This document shows, piece after piece, positions 1 through 6,917 of a stretch of 23,974 nt of DNA. Both the position numbers and the translations under genes were made by a program. Below the pieces are notes generated by a model. That model saw only the letters and a list, made by a program, of their open reading frames with translations, ran no database searches and had not been told where the DNA came from. The stretch lies in the NCBI GenBank assembly GCA_035518635.1, contig DATIXI010000038.1, positions 1-23,974 on the forward strand, in the 5' to 3' direction. The stretch is from AC-32 sp035518635 (GTDB lineage: Bacteria > Actinomycetota > Thermoleophilia > Gaiellales > Gaiellaceae). Each line of letters opens with the position of its first letter. The first letter of the stretch is position 1.

Positions 1-172
1 CGTCCGCCGCCTCGATCGACTGCCGGATCTGCTCGCGGCGCTCGTCGATCATCTTCTGGATCGGGCCGAACGCGAACCGCTTCAGAACGTAGAGCGTGAT
101 CAGGAAGCAGACGATCGTCCAGATCATCAGACCCGGGGTGACCGAGATGAGTGGGTTCGCGCCGAGCAGCAT
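1..172 (-). CDS. atpF: ATP synthase F0 subunit b, N-terminal part (cut by window edge)
   Basis: This is the first 57 residues of the b subunit, the peripheral stalk that holds F1 against the membrane sector. The translation begins MLLGANPLISVTPGLMIWT, followed by a hydrophobic segment at about residues 14-28. A charged stretch then begins (FGPIQKMIDERREQI), which is the usual start of the long b-subunit helix. The ATG overlaps the atpE stop as TGATG, so translation is probably coupled. The identification rests on this N-terminal pattern together with its position directly after atpB and atpE. The rest of the gene runs off the left edge, so integrity and full length cannot be judged. Confidence 0.93.
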   Translation of the reverse strand, partial: MLLGANPLISVTPGLMIWTIVCFLITLYVLKRFAFGPIQKMIDERREQIRQSIEAAD

Positions 173-435
173 CAGACCAGCACGTACGCGAGGATCGAGC
201 CGAGCAGGCCGTAGAACACGACGGCCTCGGTCAGTGCGAAGCCGAGCCACTGGATGCCCTGGAGCTCGCCACGGAGCTCGGGCTGACGGGCGACCGACTG
301 GATCATCGAGCCGAAGATGTTGCCGATGCCGACGCCGGCGCCGAGGGCGCCGAGGCCGACGCCGAGCGCCAGGCCGATCGCCTTCCCGGCCTTGGTGACG
401 TCGCCTGTGGTGGCGGCGAGGACAATTCCGAGCAC
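172..435 (-). CDS. atpE: ATP synthase F0 subunit c (proteolipid)
   Basis: This 87-residue c subunit forms the proton-driven rotor ring. It has two hydrophobic helices. Helix 1 (about 20-40) is glycine-rich (GVGLGALGAGVGIGN). A polar loop ARQPE lies near residues 49-53. Helix 2 carries the ion-binding carboxylate Glu70 in LTEAVVFYG. The residue after Glu70 is Ala, not the Ser/Thr seen in sodium-type rings, so proton coupling is inferred. A longer reading exists upstream, but GTG at 435 is chosen because a perfect AAGGAGG Shine-Dalgarno ends 8 bases before it and the length then fits the family. It lies between atpB and atpF. Confidence 0.96.
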   Translation of the reverse strand: MLGIVLAATTGDVTKAGKAIGLALGVGLGALGAGVGIGNIFGSMIQSVARQPELRGELQGIQWLGFALTEAVVFYGLLGSILAYVLV

Positions 436-443
436 GGTGTGAA

Positions 444-450
444 CCTCCTT
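444..450 (-). promoter_or_regulatory. Strong Shine-Dalgarno of atpE
   Basis: On the minus strand this reads AAGGAGG, a full match to the 16S rRNA tail, 8 bases before the atpE GTG. It overlaps the atpB TAA stop (449-451). It decides the atpE start. A strong site here fits the need for many c subunits per ATP synthase. Confidence 0.9.
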
Positions 451-1294
451 AGTGCTGCGGCTCGATTGCCGAGCCGATGTAGATGGCGGACAGGGCGGCA
501 AAGATGAAGGCCTGGATCGAGACGACGATCACGACCTCGAAGACGTAGAACAACGCGGCGATGGGGATCACGAACACGGCCAGGATGAGCGACTGCAGGA
601 TGAACAGCAGGCCGATGAACGTGAGGATCAGGATGTGTCCCGCGAGCATGTTCGCGAAGAGGCGGACCGAGAGCGAGATCAGGCGCATGAACTGGCCCAG
701 GATCTCGAGCGGCACGATCAGGAAGAGGAGCGCCTTCGGCGCCTCGGGGATCCAGCTCTTGAAGTAGCGCCTGGGCCCGTTCCAGCGGATGCCCTCGAAG
801 TGGGTGAAGACGAACGTCAGCAGCGAGAGCGCGAGCGTCACGGCGAGCGACGACGTGGCGGCGTAGATGCCCCAGGTGGGAATCCCGTGCCAGGTCTCGC
901 CGGTCAGCGGCAGCGGGATGAAGCCGATGATGTTCACGACCCAGATGAAGAGCAGGAGCGTCGCGCAGTACGGGAACCAGAGCCCGATCGCCTTCGTCGG
1001 AAGGCCCTGCTCCGCGATCTGCACCTGCGCGACCTCGTAGATCTGCTCGCCGACCGTATGGCGGCGGTTGAGCACGCGACCGCGCATGAGGAAGAGGCCG
1101 AGGAGGATCGTCAGCAGCGAGCCGAGCATCAGGTAGACGACGGCCTTGGTGATCGAGAGGTCGAGCGGGCCGATCTGGATCTTCACCCACTTGTGCTGCT
1201 CGAACTCGGTCGTCGGGTCGAAGTGGCCGCGCGCGAAGGCCGGCGCGGGGAGCGCCAGCGCGAGCAGGCACGCGGCGAACACGAGCCGCTTCAC
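449..1294 (-). CDS. atpB: ATP synthase F0 subunit a
   Basis: This 281-residue a subunit forms the proton half-channels next to the c-ring. The C-terminal half contains SLSVRLFANMLAGH, holding the essential stator arginine (Arg210 in E. coli), followed by long hydrophobic helices to the C-terminus. The N-terminus (VKRLVFAACLLALALPAPAFA) looks like a signal or first membrane segment and is followed by an extracytoplasmic stretch. The open frame continues upstream, but GTG at 1294 is chosen because it overlaps the stop of the preceding gene as GTGA and gives a family-typical length. It is followed by atpE after 13 bases. Confidence 0.96.
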   Translation of the reverse strand: MKRLVFAACLLALALPAPAFARGHFDPTTEFEQHKWVKIQIGPLDLSITKAVVYLMLGSLLTILLGLFLMRGRVLNRRHTVGEQIYEVAQVQIAEQGLPTKAIGLWFPYCATLLLFIWVVNIIGFIPLPLTGETWHGIPTWGIYAATSSLAVTLALSLLTFVFTHFEGIRWNGPRRYFKSWIPEAPKALLFLIVPLEILGQFMRLISLSVRLFANMLAGHILILTFIGLLFILQSLILAVFVIPIAALFYVFEVVIVVSIQAFIFAALSAIYIGSAIEPQH

Positions 1295-1689
1295 GCGGTC
1301 GGCTCCTGGCCGTAGTAGCCGAGCAGCGAGAGCCCGAGCTCGGCCGTGTAGGCGAGGCCGTAGACGAGTGCGGCGGCGAGGCCCACGTCGGGGTTCGACG
1401 AGGCAACCGCGAGGAGCACCACGAGCACGGCCAGCAACCGGAGCATCATCCCGAATGCGAGCGCGCCGGACCCGGCGATGTTGTCCGGAGAGGGCCTGAG
1501 CCGCCCGAGCAGGAGGCCGAACGCCTGCACGCCGACCCACAGCACCGCGGCAATCGCCCAGCCCGAGAGCGGCCAGCCGGCGATGAGGAAGACCGGGAGG
1601 GCGAGCGCGATCACGAGCCCGCCGCCGAGCGTGGCCGTCCAGCCGCGAGGGGCCGGGCGGGGTGCTCCGAGGATGCCGATGCGGGTCAT
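1291..1689 (-). CDS. AtpI-like membrane protein
   Basis: This 132-residue protein is almost entirely hydrophobic, with about four membrane segments (roughly 20-38, 42-60, 74-95 and 101-125). It lies directly upstream of atpB and its stop overlaps the atpB start. AtpI-family proteins are found at this place in many atp operons and help c-ring assembly or ion handling. The assignment here rests mainly on position, size and topology, because I see no diagnostic motif. Start ATG 1689 overlaps the stop of the previous gene as ATGA. Confidence 0.75.
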   Translation of the reverse strand: MTRIGILGAPRPAPRGWTATLGGGLVIALALPVFLIAGWPLSGWAIAAVLWVGVQAFGLLLGRLRPSPDNIAGSGALAFGMMLRLLAVLVVLLAVASSNPDVGLAAALVYGLAYTAELGLSLLGYYGQEPTA

Positions 1690-1886
1690 ATCGCGTGCCG
1701 GTAGCGCCAGTAGACGGCGGCGACACCCAGCGGGACGCCGATGAACGCGCCCCCGAGGATCCCGAGCCCGACCGAGCCGGCTGCCCAGCCGATCAGCGCA
1801 CCCACCGCCACGCAGGCGACGGTAACACCCCCGAGGAGCGCACCGGCGCCGGCCGGCTCGAACGACGCGCTGGGGGTGGGCTCCAT
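1686..1886 (-). CDS. Small AtpZ/AtpI-like membrane protein
   Basis: This is a 66-residue protein with two hydrophobic glycine/alanine-rich segments (about 12-33 and 36-56) and a short basic tail (YWRYRHAI). The size and two-helix hairpin resemble the AtpZ/AtpI-type small proteins (F0F1-ATPase subunit family) that head atp operons. The name is inferred from position and topology only. ATG at 1886 is chosen because a TATGCT -10-like box ends 7 bases before it, allowing a leaderless transcript. ATG at 1898 or 1931 would also keep the frame open. It is the first gene after a 98-base gap, so it probably leads the atp transcript. Confidence 0.7.
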   Translation of the reverse strand: MEPTPSASFEPAGAGALLGGVTVACVAVGALIGWAAGSVGLGILGGAFIGVPLGVAAVYWRYRHAI

Positions 1887-1984
1887 CGGGGCGAGCATAC
1901 CAAACGGGCGTTCGAGCTTGTGACAGCCCAAAGCGGCTCAGCTGCGGGGTTTTTGCAGAACTTTGTACATCGGAACGGAGGTGT
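1887..1984. other. Gap between the propeller-like gene and the atp genes
   Basis: This 98-base spacer holds the putative atp -10 box and, on the plus strand at 1927-1954, a terminator-like element. The arms are CCC and GCGGC, the loop is TCA, the returning arms are GCTGC and GGG, and TTTTT follows. Read on the minus strand, the hairpin is weaker and has no U-run after it. No other feature is seen. Confidence 0.4.
1894..1899 (-). promoter_or_regulatory. Probable -10 box of the atp operon (leaderless start)
   Basis: On the minus strand TATGCT matches TANNNT and is followed by 7 bases and then ATG 1886. Transcription would therefore begin at or next to the start codon. No convincing -35 element is visible 16-18 bases upstream. 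Confidence 0.5.
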
Positions 1985-2713
1985 CTACGTCACGCTCGGC
2001 GCCTGTTCGACGAGGTCGATCTCGAACAGCTTCCCGGCACTGGACAGCCACAGGCGCTGCTTCGAGGTCGCGACCGGGGCCGTGTCCTCCATCTCGGCGT
2101 CCGCGATCCGCAGCGGGGAACCGACCAGCGCGTGGCGGCGCGGGTCGATCTGCCAGAGCCGCATGCCGAGCTCGTCCTCGTTGTGCGTGAAGAGCCACAC
2201 GTAGCCGTCGTTGACCGCCATCTTGTCCGGGACACCGGGCACGCTCAGCGATCGTCCGATCGCTCGGCCTGTTCGTCGGTCGAGCTCTTTCACGATCGCG
2301 TTTTCGGTCCGCCGCCCGGCGGCGACGTATCCCGCCCAGACGTTCTTTCCGGACGGCACGAAGGTGTTTGCTCCGTACGGCTGACCTGCCGCGCCTACGG
2401 GGAAGATCGACACCTTCACGCCAAGCGGTCCTTCGAGGTGCGGCCCGGCCGGATCGAGCCGATACGTGTGCTCCTGCCCCTCGTTGCCCCAGGCGGCGCC
2501 TCCCTGCGTCTTGATCCAGAGGCGGCCGCCGAGAAACACGAGGCCGACGACTTCTGGCGAGACCGAGAACGAGGGCCCGAGCTCGGCCCGAACGGTCGGA
2601 GCTGCCGGGGTGGTGCTCGGCTCGGAGCGGAGGAGGCGGTCGGTCCCGAATCCGGCGGCGAACGCGACGACGAGCGCGGCAGCGACGAGCCCCCGCGCCG
2701 CGCGCCGGCTCAT
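1985..2713 (-). CDS. Membrane-anchored propeller-like protein, function unknown
   Basis: This 242-residue protein has an N-terminal basic and hydrophobic anchor (MSRRAARGLVAAALVVAFAA), then a Ser/Thr/Pro/Ala linker, then repeated short units built around aromatic beta strands: RLWIKTQGG, NVWAGYV, YVWLFT, LWQIDP and RLWLSS ending FEID. This spacing resembles blades of an NHL or quinoprotein-type beta-propeller, but only about four blades are visible, so it may be a partial propeller. No catalytic residue is recognised. Start ATG 2713 overlaps the glycosyltransferase stop as ATGA, so it is co-translated with the gene above. It is probably anchored at the outer membrane face and lies just before the atp genes. 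Confidence 0.75.
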   Translation of the reverse strand: MSRRAARGLVAAALVVAFAAGFGTDRLLRSEPSTTPAAPTVRAELGPSFSVSPEVVGLVFLGGRLWIKTQGGAAWGNEGQEHTYRLDPAGPHLEGPLGVKVSIFPVGAAGQPYGANTFVPSGKNVWAGYVAAGRRTENAIVKELDRRTGRAIGRSLSVPGVPDKMAVNDGYVWLFTHNEDELGMRLWQIDPRRHALVGSPLRIADAEMEDTAPVATSKQRLWLSSAGKLFEIDLVEQAPSVT

Positions 2714-3837
2714 GCCGTCTTGCGCTCCGATGCCTCGCGGGCCTCCTGCTCGCGGCGGCGGATACGGGGGTTCGCCAGCTTCACGATCTCGAGCAGGTAG
2801 ATCATGTAGACGGAGGCCGCGAGCGCGACGGCGCCGATCAGGCCGACGGCGGCCGTCCTCCCCGGGTTCCAGACGCCGTGCGCGTGCGGGTGGATGAAGC
2901 GAGTCGCAAGGGCTGCGCCGGCCAGGATCGCGCACCAGGCCCACATCGTGAGCGCCGCGCGCCGCTGCGAGAAGCCGATCCGCAGGAAGCGGTGATGCAG
3001 GTGCCGGCGGTCGGCCGCGTAGATGGGATCGCCGTACTTGAGCCGCTTCGCAACGACGAACGAGGTGTCGATGATCGGGATCGCGAGCACGAGCAGCGGC
3101 AGGAGCAGGGTGGCGACGGCGGCGGTCTTCAAGAGGCCCTGGACGGCAAGCGCGCCAAGCGTGAAGCCGAGCAGGAGCGCACCCGAGTCGCCCATGAAGA
3201 TCCGCGCCGGGTAGAAGTTGTGGCGGAGGAAGCCGAGGCAGGCGCCGAAGACGATCGCCGCGAGGATCGCCGTGTCGGGCCGGCCGAGCGACAGCGAGAT
3301 CACACAGAACGTGAAGCCCGAGATCGCGCAGATGCCTGCGGCGAGGCCGTCGAGTCCGTCGAGGAAGTTGACCATGTTCATGATCGCGACGATCCAGAAC
3401 ACGGTCAGCGGCACCCCCACCCACTCCGGCAGCGCGTGCACGCCCACGATCGGGAAGGTGAACCGGTGAACCCAGATCCCGAAGCCGGTCGGGATCGCGG
3501 CGGCGGCGATCTGGCCGCCGAGCTTCTCCCACCAGACGAGGCCGCGGAAGTCGTCGATCGCGCCGACCGTCGTCGCGACGGCCATCCCGAGCAGCAGGCC
3601 CTTCGTCTCGCGGCCGAGCGGCAGGAACGCGAGCGCGGGCACGAAGATCCCGAAGAAGAGCGCAAGCCCGCCGAGCCGTGGCACTGTCCGACGGTTGAGG
3701 CGCCGCGCGCCGGGCCTGTCGACGACGCCGAGCAGCCGCGCCATGCCGCCGACCGCCGGAGTCAGGAGCACCACGATCACCAGAGCGAGGACCGCCCCGT
3801 AGACGACCTCAGGGTGGTCTTCGAGCGTTCCCCACAC
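2710..3837 (-). CDS. MraY/WecA-family polyprenyl-phosphate sugar-1-phosphate transferase
   Basis: This 375-residue integral membrane enzyme transfers a sugar-1-phosphate from a UDP-sugar to polyprenyl phosphate, the first step of a cell-surface polymer. Family motifs are in order: GAIDD (93-97, metal-binding Asp pair), NMVNFLDGLDGL (154-165), FMGDSG (214-219) and the His-rich loop RRHLHHRF (277-284). About ten membrane segments fill the rest. The conserved neighbourhood (rfe/wecA next to atp in actinobacteria) favours a WecA/TagO-type enzyme over the peptidoglycan enzyme MraY, which normally sits in the mur cluster. The exact sugar is unknown. Start is GTG 3837, two bases after the upp stop. 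The ending is highly charged (RRREQEAREASERKTA). Confidence 0.92.
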   Translation of the reverse strand: MWGTLEDHPEVVYGAVLALVIVVLLTPAVGGMARLLGVVDRPGARRLNRRTVPRLGGLALFFGIFVPALAFLPLGRETKGLLLGMAVATTVGAIDDFRGLVWWEKLGGQIAAAAIPTGFGIWVHRFTFPIVGVHALPEWVGVPLTVFWIVAIMNMVNFLDGLDGLAAGICAISGFTFCVISLSLGRPDTAILAAIVFGACLGFLRHNFYPARIFMGDSGALLLGFTLGALAVQGLLKTAAVATLLLPLLVLAIPIIDTSFVVAKRLKYGDPIYAADRRHLHHRFLRIGFSQRRAALTMWAWCAILAGAALATRFIHPHAHGVWNPGRTAAVGLIGAVALAASVYMIYLLEIVKLANPRIRRREQEAREASERKTA

Positions 3838-3839
3838 GA

Positions 3840-4487
3840 CTACTTGGTCCCGTAGAGGCGGTCGCCCGCGTCGCCGAGGCCGGGGACGATGTAGCCGCGC
3901 TCGTTCAGGCCGCGGTCGATGGCTGCGGTCACGATGTGCACGTCGGGGTGTTCGCTCTGGACGTGCTCGATCCCTTCGGGCGCGGAGACGAGGCAGACGA
4001 GCGTGACCGATCTCGCCCCCGCCTCCTTGACCACGGTGATCGCCGCTGCGCTCGAGCGGCCGGTCGCGAGCATCGGGTCGAGCACGATCGCGTCGCGCTC
4101 GCCGTCTCCGAGTTCGGGCAGCTTCACGTAGTACTCGACCGGCTGGAGCGTCTCCTCGTCGCGGTAGAGGCCGATGAAGCCCACCCGCGCGCTCGAGACG
4201 AGCGAGAGCACGCCGTCGAGCATTCCCAGTCCGGCGCGCAGGACCGGGCAGACGGCCACCTTCTTGCCGGCGATCCGCTGCACGGTCGTGCGCTCGAGCG
4301 GCGTCTCGACCTCGTCCGGCTCGGTCGGGAAGTCCTTCGTCGCCTCGTATGTGAGCAAGAGCGTGACCTCGTTCGCGAGCTTGCGGAAGTGGACGGTCGG
4401 CGTCTCACGGTCGCGGAGGTACGAGAGCTTGTGCTGGACGAGCGGGTGCGTGACCACCGTCACGCCGCTGGCGGTCTCCGTGCTCAC
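3840..4487 (-). CDS. upp: Uracil phosphoribosyltransferase
   Basis: This 215-residue salvage enzyme makes UMP from uracil and PRPP in the cytoplasm. It shows THPLVQHKLSYLRD near the N-terminus, the PRPP loop VLDPMLATGRSS (135-146) and the family ending GYIVPGLGDAGDRLYGTK, which binds uracil. Length matches the family (about 208-216). Start GTG 4487 overlaps the glyA stop as GTGA, and the open frame further upstream is out-of-frame glyA sequence. One oddity is that the PRPP loop reads ATGRS where the common form is ATGGS. Pairing with glyA upstream of the atp genes is typical of this gene neighbourhood. Confidence 0.96.
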   Translation of the reverse strand: MSTETASGVTVVTHPLVQHKLSYLRDRETPTVHFRKLANEVTLLLTYEATKDFPTEPDEVETPLERTTVQRIAGKKVAVCPVLRAGLGMLDGVLSLVSSARVGFIGLYRDEETLQPVEYYVKLPELGDGERDAIVLDPMLATGRSSAAAITVVKEAGARSVTLVCLVSAPEGIEHVQSEHPDVHIVTAAIDRGLNERGYIVPGLGDAGDRLYGTK

Positions 4488-5776
4488 GTCACGTACGTCG
4501 TGAAGCCGCGGAAGCCCGGGTAGAGCGGCCGCCGCTCGCAGAGCGCCTCGACCCGCGCTGCGAGCGCGGAAACGTCGGCGCCCTCCCCGAGCGCCTCGAC
4601 GATCACCCGGCCGATCTCGCGGAAGTCGTCCTCGTCGAAGCCCCGCATCGTGGCGGCAGGCGTGCCCATCCGGATCCCGGACGCGACCGTCGGCGGGCGC
4701 TCGTCGAACGGGACGGTGTTCCTGTTCACCGTCAGCTTCACCTTGGCGAGCCGCTCCTCGGCGTCCTTGCCGGTCCAGTCCGTCGCGCGCAGGTCGACCT
4801 GCAGCAGGTGTGTGTCGGTGCCGCCGGTGAGGACGTCGAGCCCGCCGTCCTGCAGCGTCTCCGCGAGGGTGTCCGCGTTCGAGCGGATCTGGCCCTGGTA
4901 GTCGCGGAACGCCTCCGTCCCCGCAATCCGGAAGCAAGTCGCCTTCGCCGCGATCGTGTGCAGCAGCGGCCCGCCCTGCATTCCCGGGAAGACGGCGCGG
5001 TCGACCGCCCGCGCGTGCTCCTCGCGGCAGAGGATGAAGCCCGATCGCGGGCCGGCGAGCGTCTTGTGCGTCGTCGAGGTGACGAAGTCGCAGTGCGGCA
5101 CCGGGCTCGGGTGCAGGCCCGCCGCGACGAGCCCGGCGAAGTGGGCCATGTCGCAGAGGAGCAGCGCGCCCACCTCGTCGGCGATCTCGCGGAAGCGATC
5201 GGCCTCGACCGTGCGCGGGTAAGCCGATCCGCCGCAGACGATCAGGTTCGGTTTGTGCTGCTTCGCGATCGCGAGTACCTCGTCGTAGTCGACGGTGTTC
5301 GTCTCGCGGCTCACGCCGTAATGGGCGATCGTGTACAGGCGGCCCGAGAAGTTGACCTTGAGGCCGTGCGTCAGGTGGCCGCCGTGCTCGAGCTGGAGCG
5401 AGAGGATCGTGTCGCCCGGTTCGAGGGCCGTCATGTAGACGGCCATGTTCGTCTGGGCGCCCGCGTGCGGCTGGACGTTCGCGTGCTCGGCGCCGAACAG
5501 CTCCTTCGCACGGTCGATCGCGGTCTGCTCGATCTCGTCGACGACCTCACAGCCGCCGTAATAGCGCGCGCCCGGATAGCCCTCCGCGTACTTGTTCGTC
5601 GGGACGGAGCCGACCGCCTCGAGGATCGACGGCCAGGTGAAGTTCTCGGAGGCGATCAGCTCGACCTGGCCGCGCTGCCGCTCGAGCTCCTGGCCGAGCA
5701 GCTCGGCGATCGCGGGATCGACCTCGGCCAGGCCCGCGGTCGCTAGGTGCTCGAAGGTCTCCTGGACGACGGCCAC
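4484..5776 (-). CDS. glyA: Serine hydroxymethyltransferase
   Basis: This 430-residue PLP enzyme interconverts serine and glycine and charges tetrahydrofolate with a one-carbon unit. The N-terminal signature is LIASENFTWPSILEAVGS. YAEGYPGARYYGGCE lies at about 63-77. The cofactor aspartate is Asp209 in CDMAHFAG and the PLP lysine is Lys238 in STTHKTLAGPR. The ending is complete. Start is GTG 5776, with a TAGCAT -10-like box 6 bases upstream, so the message may be leaderless. It heads the minus-strand block glyA-upp-wecA and is divergent from the secreted propeller-like gene. Confidence 0.97.
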   Translation of the reverse strand: MAVVQETFEHLATAGLAEVDPAIAELLGQELERQRGQVELIASENFTWPSILEAVGSVPTNKYAEGYPGARYYGGCEVVDEIEQTAIDRAKELFGAEHANVQPHAGAQTNMAVYMTALEPGDTILSLQLEHGGHLTHGLKVNFSGRLYTIAHYGVSRETNTVDYDEVLAIAKQHKPNLIVCGGSAYPRTVEADRFREIADEVGALLLCDMAHFAGLVAAGLHPSPVPHCDFVTSTTHKTLAGPRSGFILCREEHARAVDRAVFPGMQGGPLLHTIAAKATCFRIAGTEAFRDYQGQIRSNADTLAETLQDGGLDVLTGGTDTHLLQVDLRATDWTGKDAEERLAKVKLTVNRNTVPFDERPPTVASGIRMGTPAATMRGFDEDDFREIGRVIVEALGEGADVSALAARVEALCERRPLYPGFRGFTTYVT

Positions 5777-5782
5777 GGGAAG

Positions 5783-5788
5783 ATGCTA
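5783..5788 (-). promoter_or_regulatory. Probable -10 box of glyA
   Basis: On the minus strand TAGCAT matches TANNNT and is followed by 6 bases and then the glyA GTG (5776), giving an essentially leaderless transcript. No clear -35 match is visible. Confidence 0.5.
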
Positions 5789-5806
5789 CTGGCCGATGCG
5801 GCGGCG

Positions 5807-5812
5807 TATGGT
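5807..5812 (+). promoter_or_regulatory. Probable -10 box of the secreted propeller-like gene
   Basis: TATGGT is followed by CAGGAGC (7 bases) and ATG 5820. It lies only 18 bases from the opposing glyA -10 box, so the two promoters share one very short divergent region. Confidence 0.45.
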
Positions 5813-5819
5813 CAGGAGC

Positions 5820-6917
5820 ATGTTTCGGCTCGTTCCGATCGTCGCCGCGCTCGTGGTGTGCTCCGGAGCGGCCGCCACGGACGACGCTTCCGGCTGGTGC
5901 CGCGCGCCGCAGCCGGCCTCGTGGAAGCGGATCGTCGCGGGGTCTGTCGTCGGGCTCTCCCGGCACGCCTCGGTGCTGCCAATCGTGGGCGCGAACGACG
6001 GACGGAGCTTCCTCGCGGAGCTCTACTCGCCGTCGTTCTCCGGAGTCGTCCGGATCGACGCGCGCACGAGCCGGGTCACGCGCATCCGCCGCTTCCCGAG
6101 CGCGCGGAACGACCAGGCCGACGGCAGCTGGGACGGACGCTGGCTCGTCTGGAACGAGTATCACTCGCTCTCCGACGACTTCGCGGACTTCACGACCTTC
6201 GCGTGGGACTCGCGCAGCGGGCGCGTGACGCAGATCGGAGCGGCGAAACGTGACCCGGACGGGAACTTCTGGCCGAGCGGCTGGCGCCAGCCTGACGTCC
6301 GAAACGGCTTCGCGACCTGGACGCAGGGCACGGGGCCTGACGACGAGAGCGAGCTGCACGTCTACGACCTCGCGCGCAGCCGAGACCGCGTCGTGCGGCG
6401 CGGCCATCCGCAGGGCTCGTTCTTCGTCAACGGACCGACGGTGATCTGGTCCGAGTCGCTCACGCGGGGTGCGCTGACGAAGATGCTCGCGGCGGACGCG
6501 CGCACGGGGAACTCGCTTCCTCCGCCGCCCGCGCTGGCGCACCTACGCGGGATCTCCGGCTTGTTCACGGACGGCCACGCACTCGCGTACCCGAGCGCGA
6601 GGTTCACGTCTCTGTGGTGGTCGCCCTCGCTCGGCGGCACGCCGCGCCTGATCTTCAAGCCGCGAAAGGCCGTGAACCACATCGAAAACGGCGTCCGGAT
6701 CGCCGCCCGGTACGTGATCTTCAGCGACACGGGCAAGGGCTACCTCGCCGACACGCATGTTCGCCGCTACGTCGAGCTCGGCGTCGACCCCGTCGCGGTC
6801 GACCGGCACGCGCTGATCGTCTCGAGCTGGACGAAGGGCAAGACGCTGCACCCGCGGAACCGGATCTCGTTCGTCCCGGTCCGATCCCTGCCGCGGCTCG
6901 CGCGCTGCGCCGGCTAG
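5820..6917 (+). CDS. Secreted TolB-like propeller protein, function unknown
   Basis: This 365-residue protein starts with a signal peptide (MFRLVPIVAALVVCSGAAA, probable cleavage after AAA). It then has repeated beta-rich units with recurring W/Y-Asp patterns: GVVRIDARTSRVTRI, DGRWLVWNEYH, WDSRSGRVTQI, LHVYDLARSRDRVV and RYVIFSDTGKGYL. This spacing suggests a six- or seven-bladed propeller of the TolB/WD40-like type, which would bind a ligand or protein outside the cytoplasm. I recognise no enzyme motif. ATG 5820 is favoured by the TATGGT box 7 bases upstream; ATG 5808 and 5796 are in frame. It interrupts a block that is usually continuous between sua5 and glyA in actinobacteria. Its TAG stop shares the CTAG sequence with the tsaC stop. 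Confidence 0.8.
   Translation: MFRLVPIVAALVVCSGAAATDDASGWCRAPQPASWKRIVAGSVVGLSRHASVLPIVGANDGRSFLAELYSPSFSGVVRIDARTSRVTRIRRFPSARNDQADGSWDGRWLVWNEYHSLSDDFADFTTFAWDSRSGRVTQIGAAKRDPDGNFWPSGWRQPDVRNGFATWTQGTGPDDESELHVYDLARSRDRVVRRGHPQGSFFVNGPTVIWSESLTRGALTKMLAADARTGNSLPPPPALAHLRGISGLFTDGHALAYPSARFTSLWWSPSLGGTPRLIFKPRKAVNHIENGVRIAARYVIFSDTGKGYLADTHVRRYVELGVDPVAVDRHALIVSSWTKGKTLHPRNRISFVPVRSLPRLARCAG

Noticed and set aside
172..435. Possible sodium-type c-ring
   Set aside because: The residue after Glu70 is Ala, without the Ser/Thr and Gln ligands of sodium-binding rings, so a proton type is more likely.
303..1406. Long minus-strand open frame (367 codons) through atpB and atpE
   Set aside because: It is an out-of-frame reading rich in Arg and Pro. 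The true frame contains clear subunit a and c sequences.
2710..3837. Calling the glycosyltransferase MraY (peptidoglycan lipid I synthesis)
   Set aside because: No mur genes are nearby and the neighbourhood is the one that holds rfe/wecA in actinobacteria, so a WecA/TagO-type role is preferred, without a firm symbol.
5820..5880. Lipoprotein signal in the secreted propeller protein (ALVVC)
   Set aside because: The residue before Cys is Val, not Gly/Ala/Ser, so the lipobox is poor and an ordinary signal peptide is more likely.
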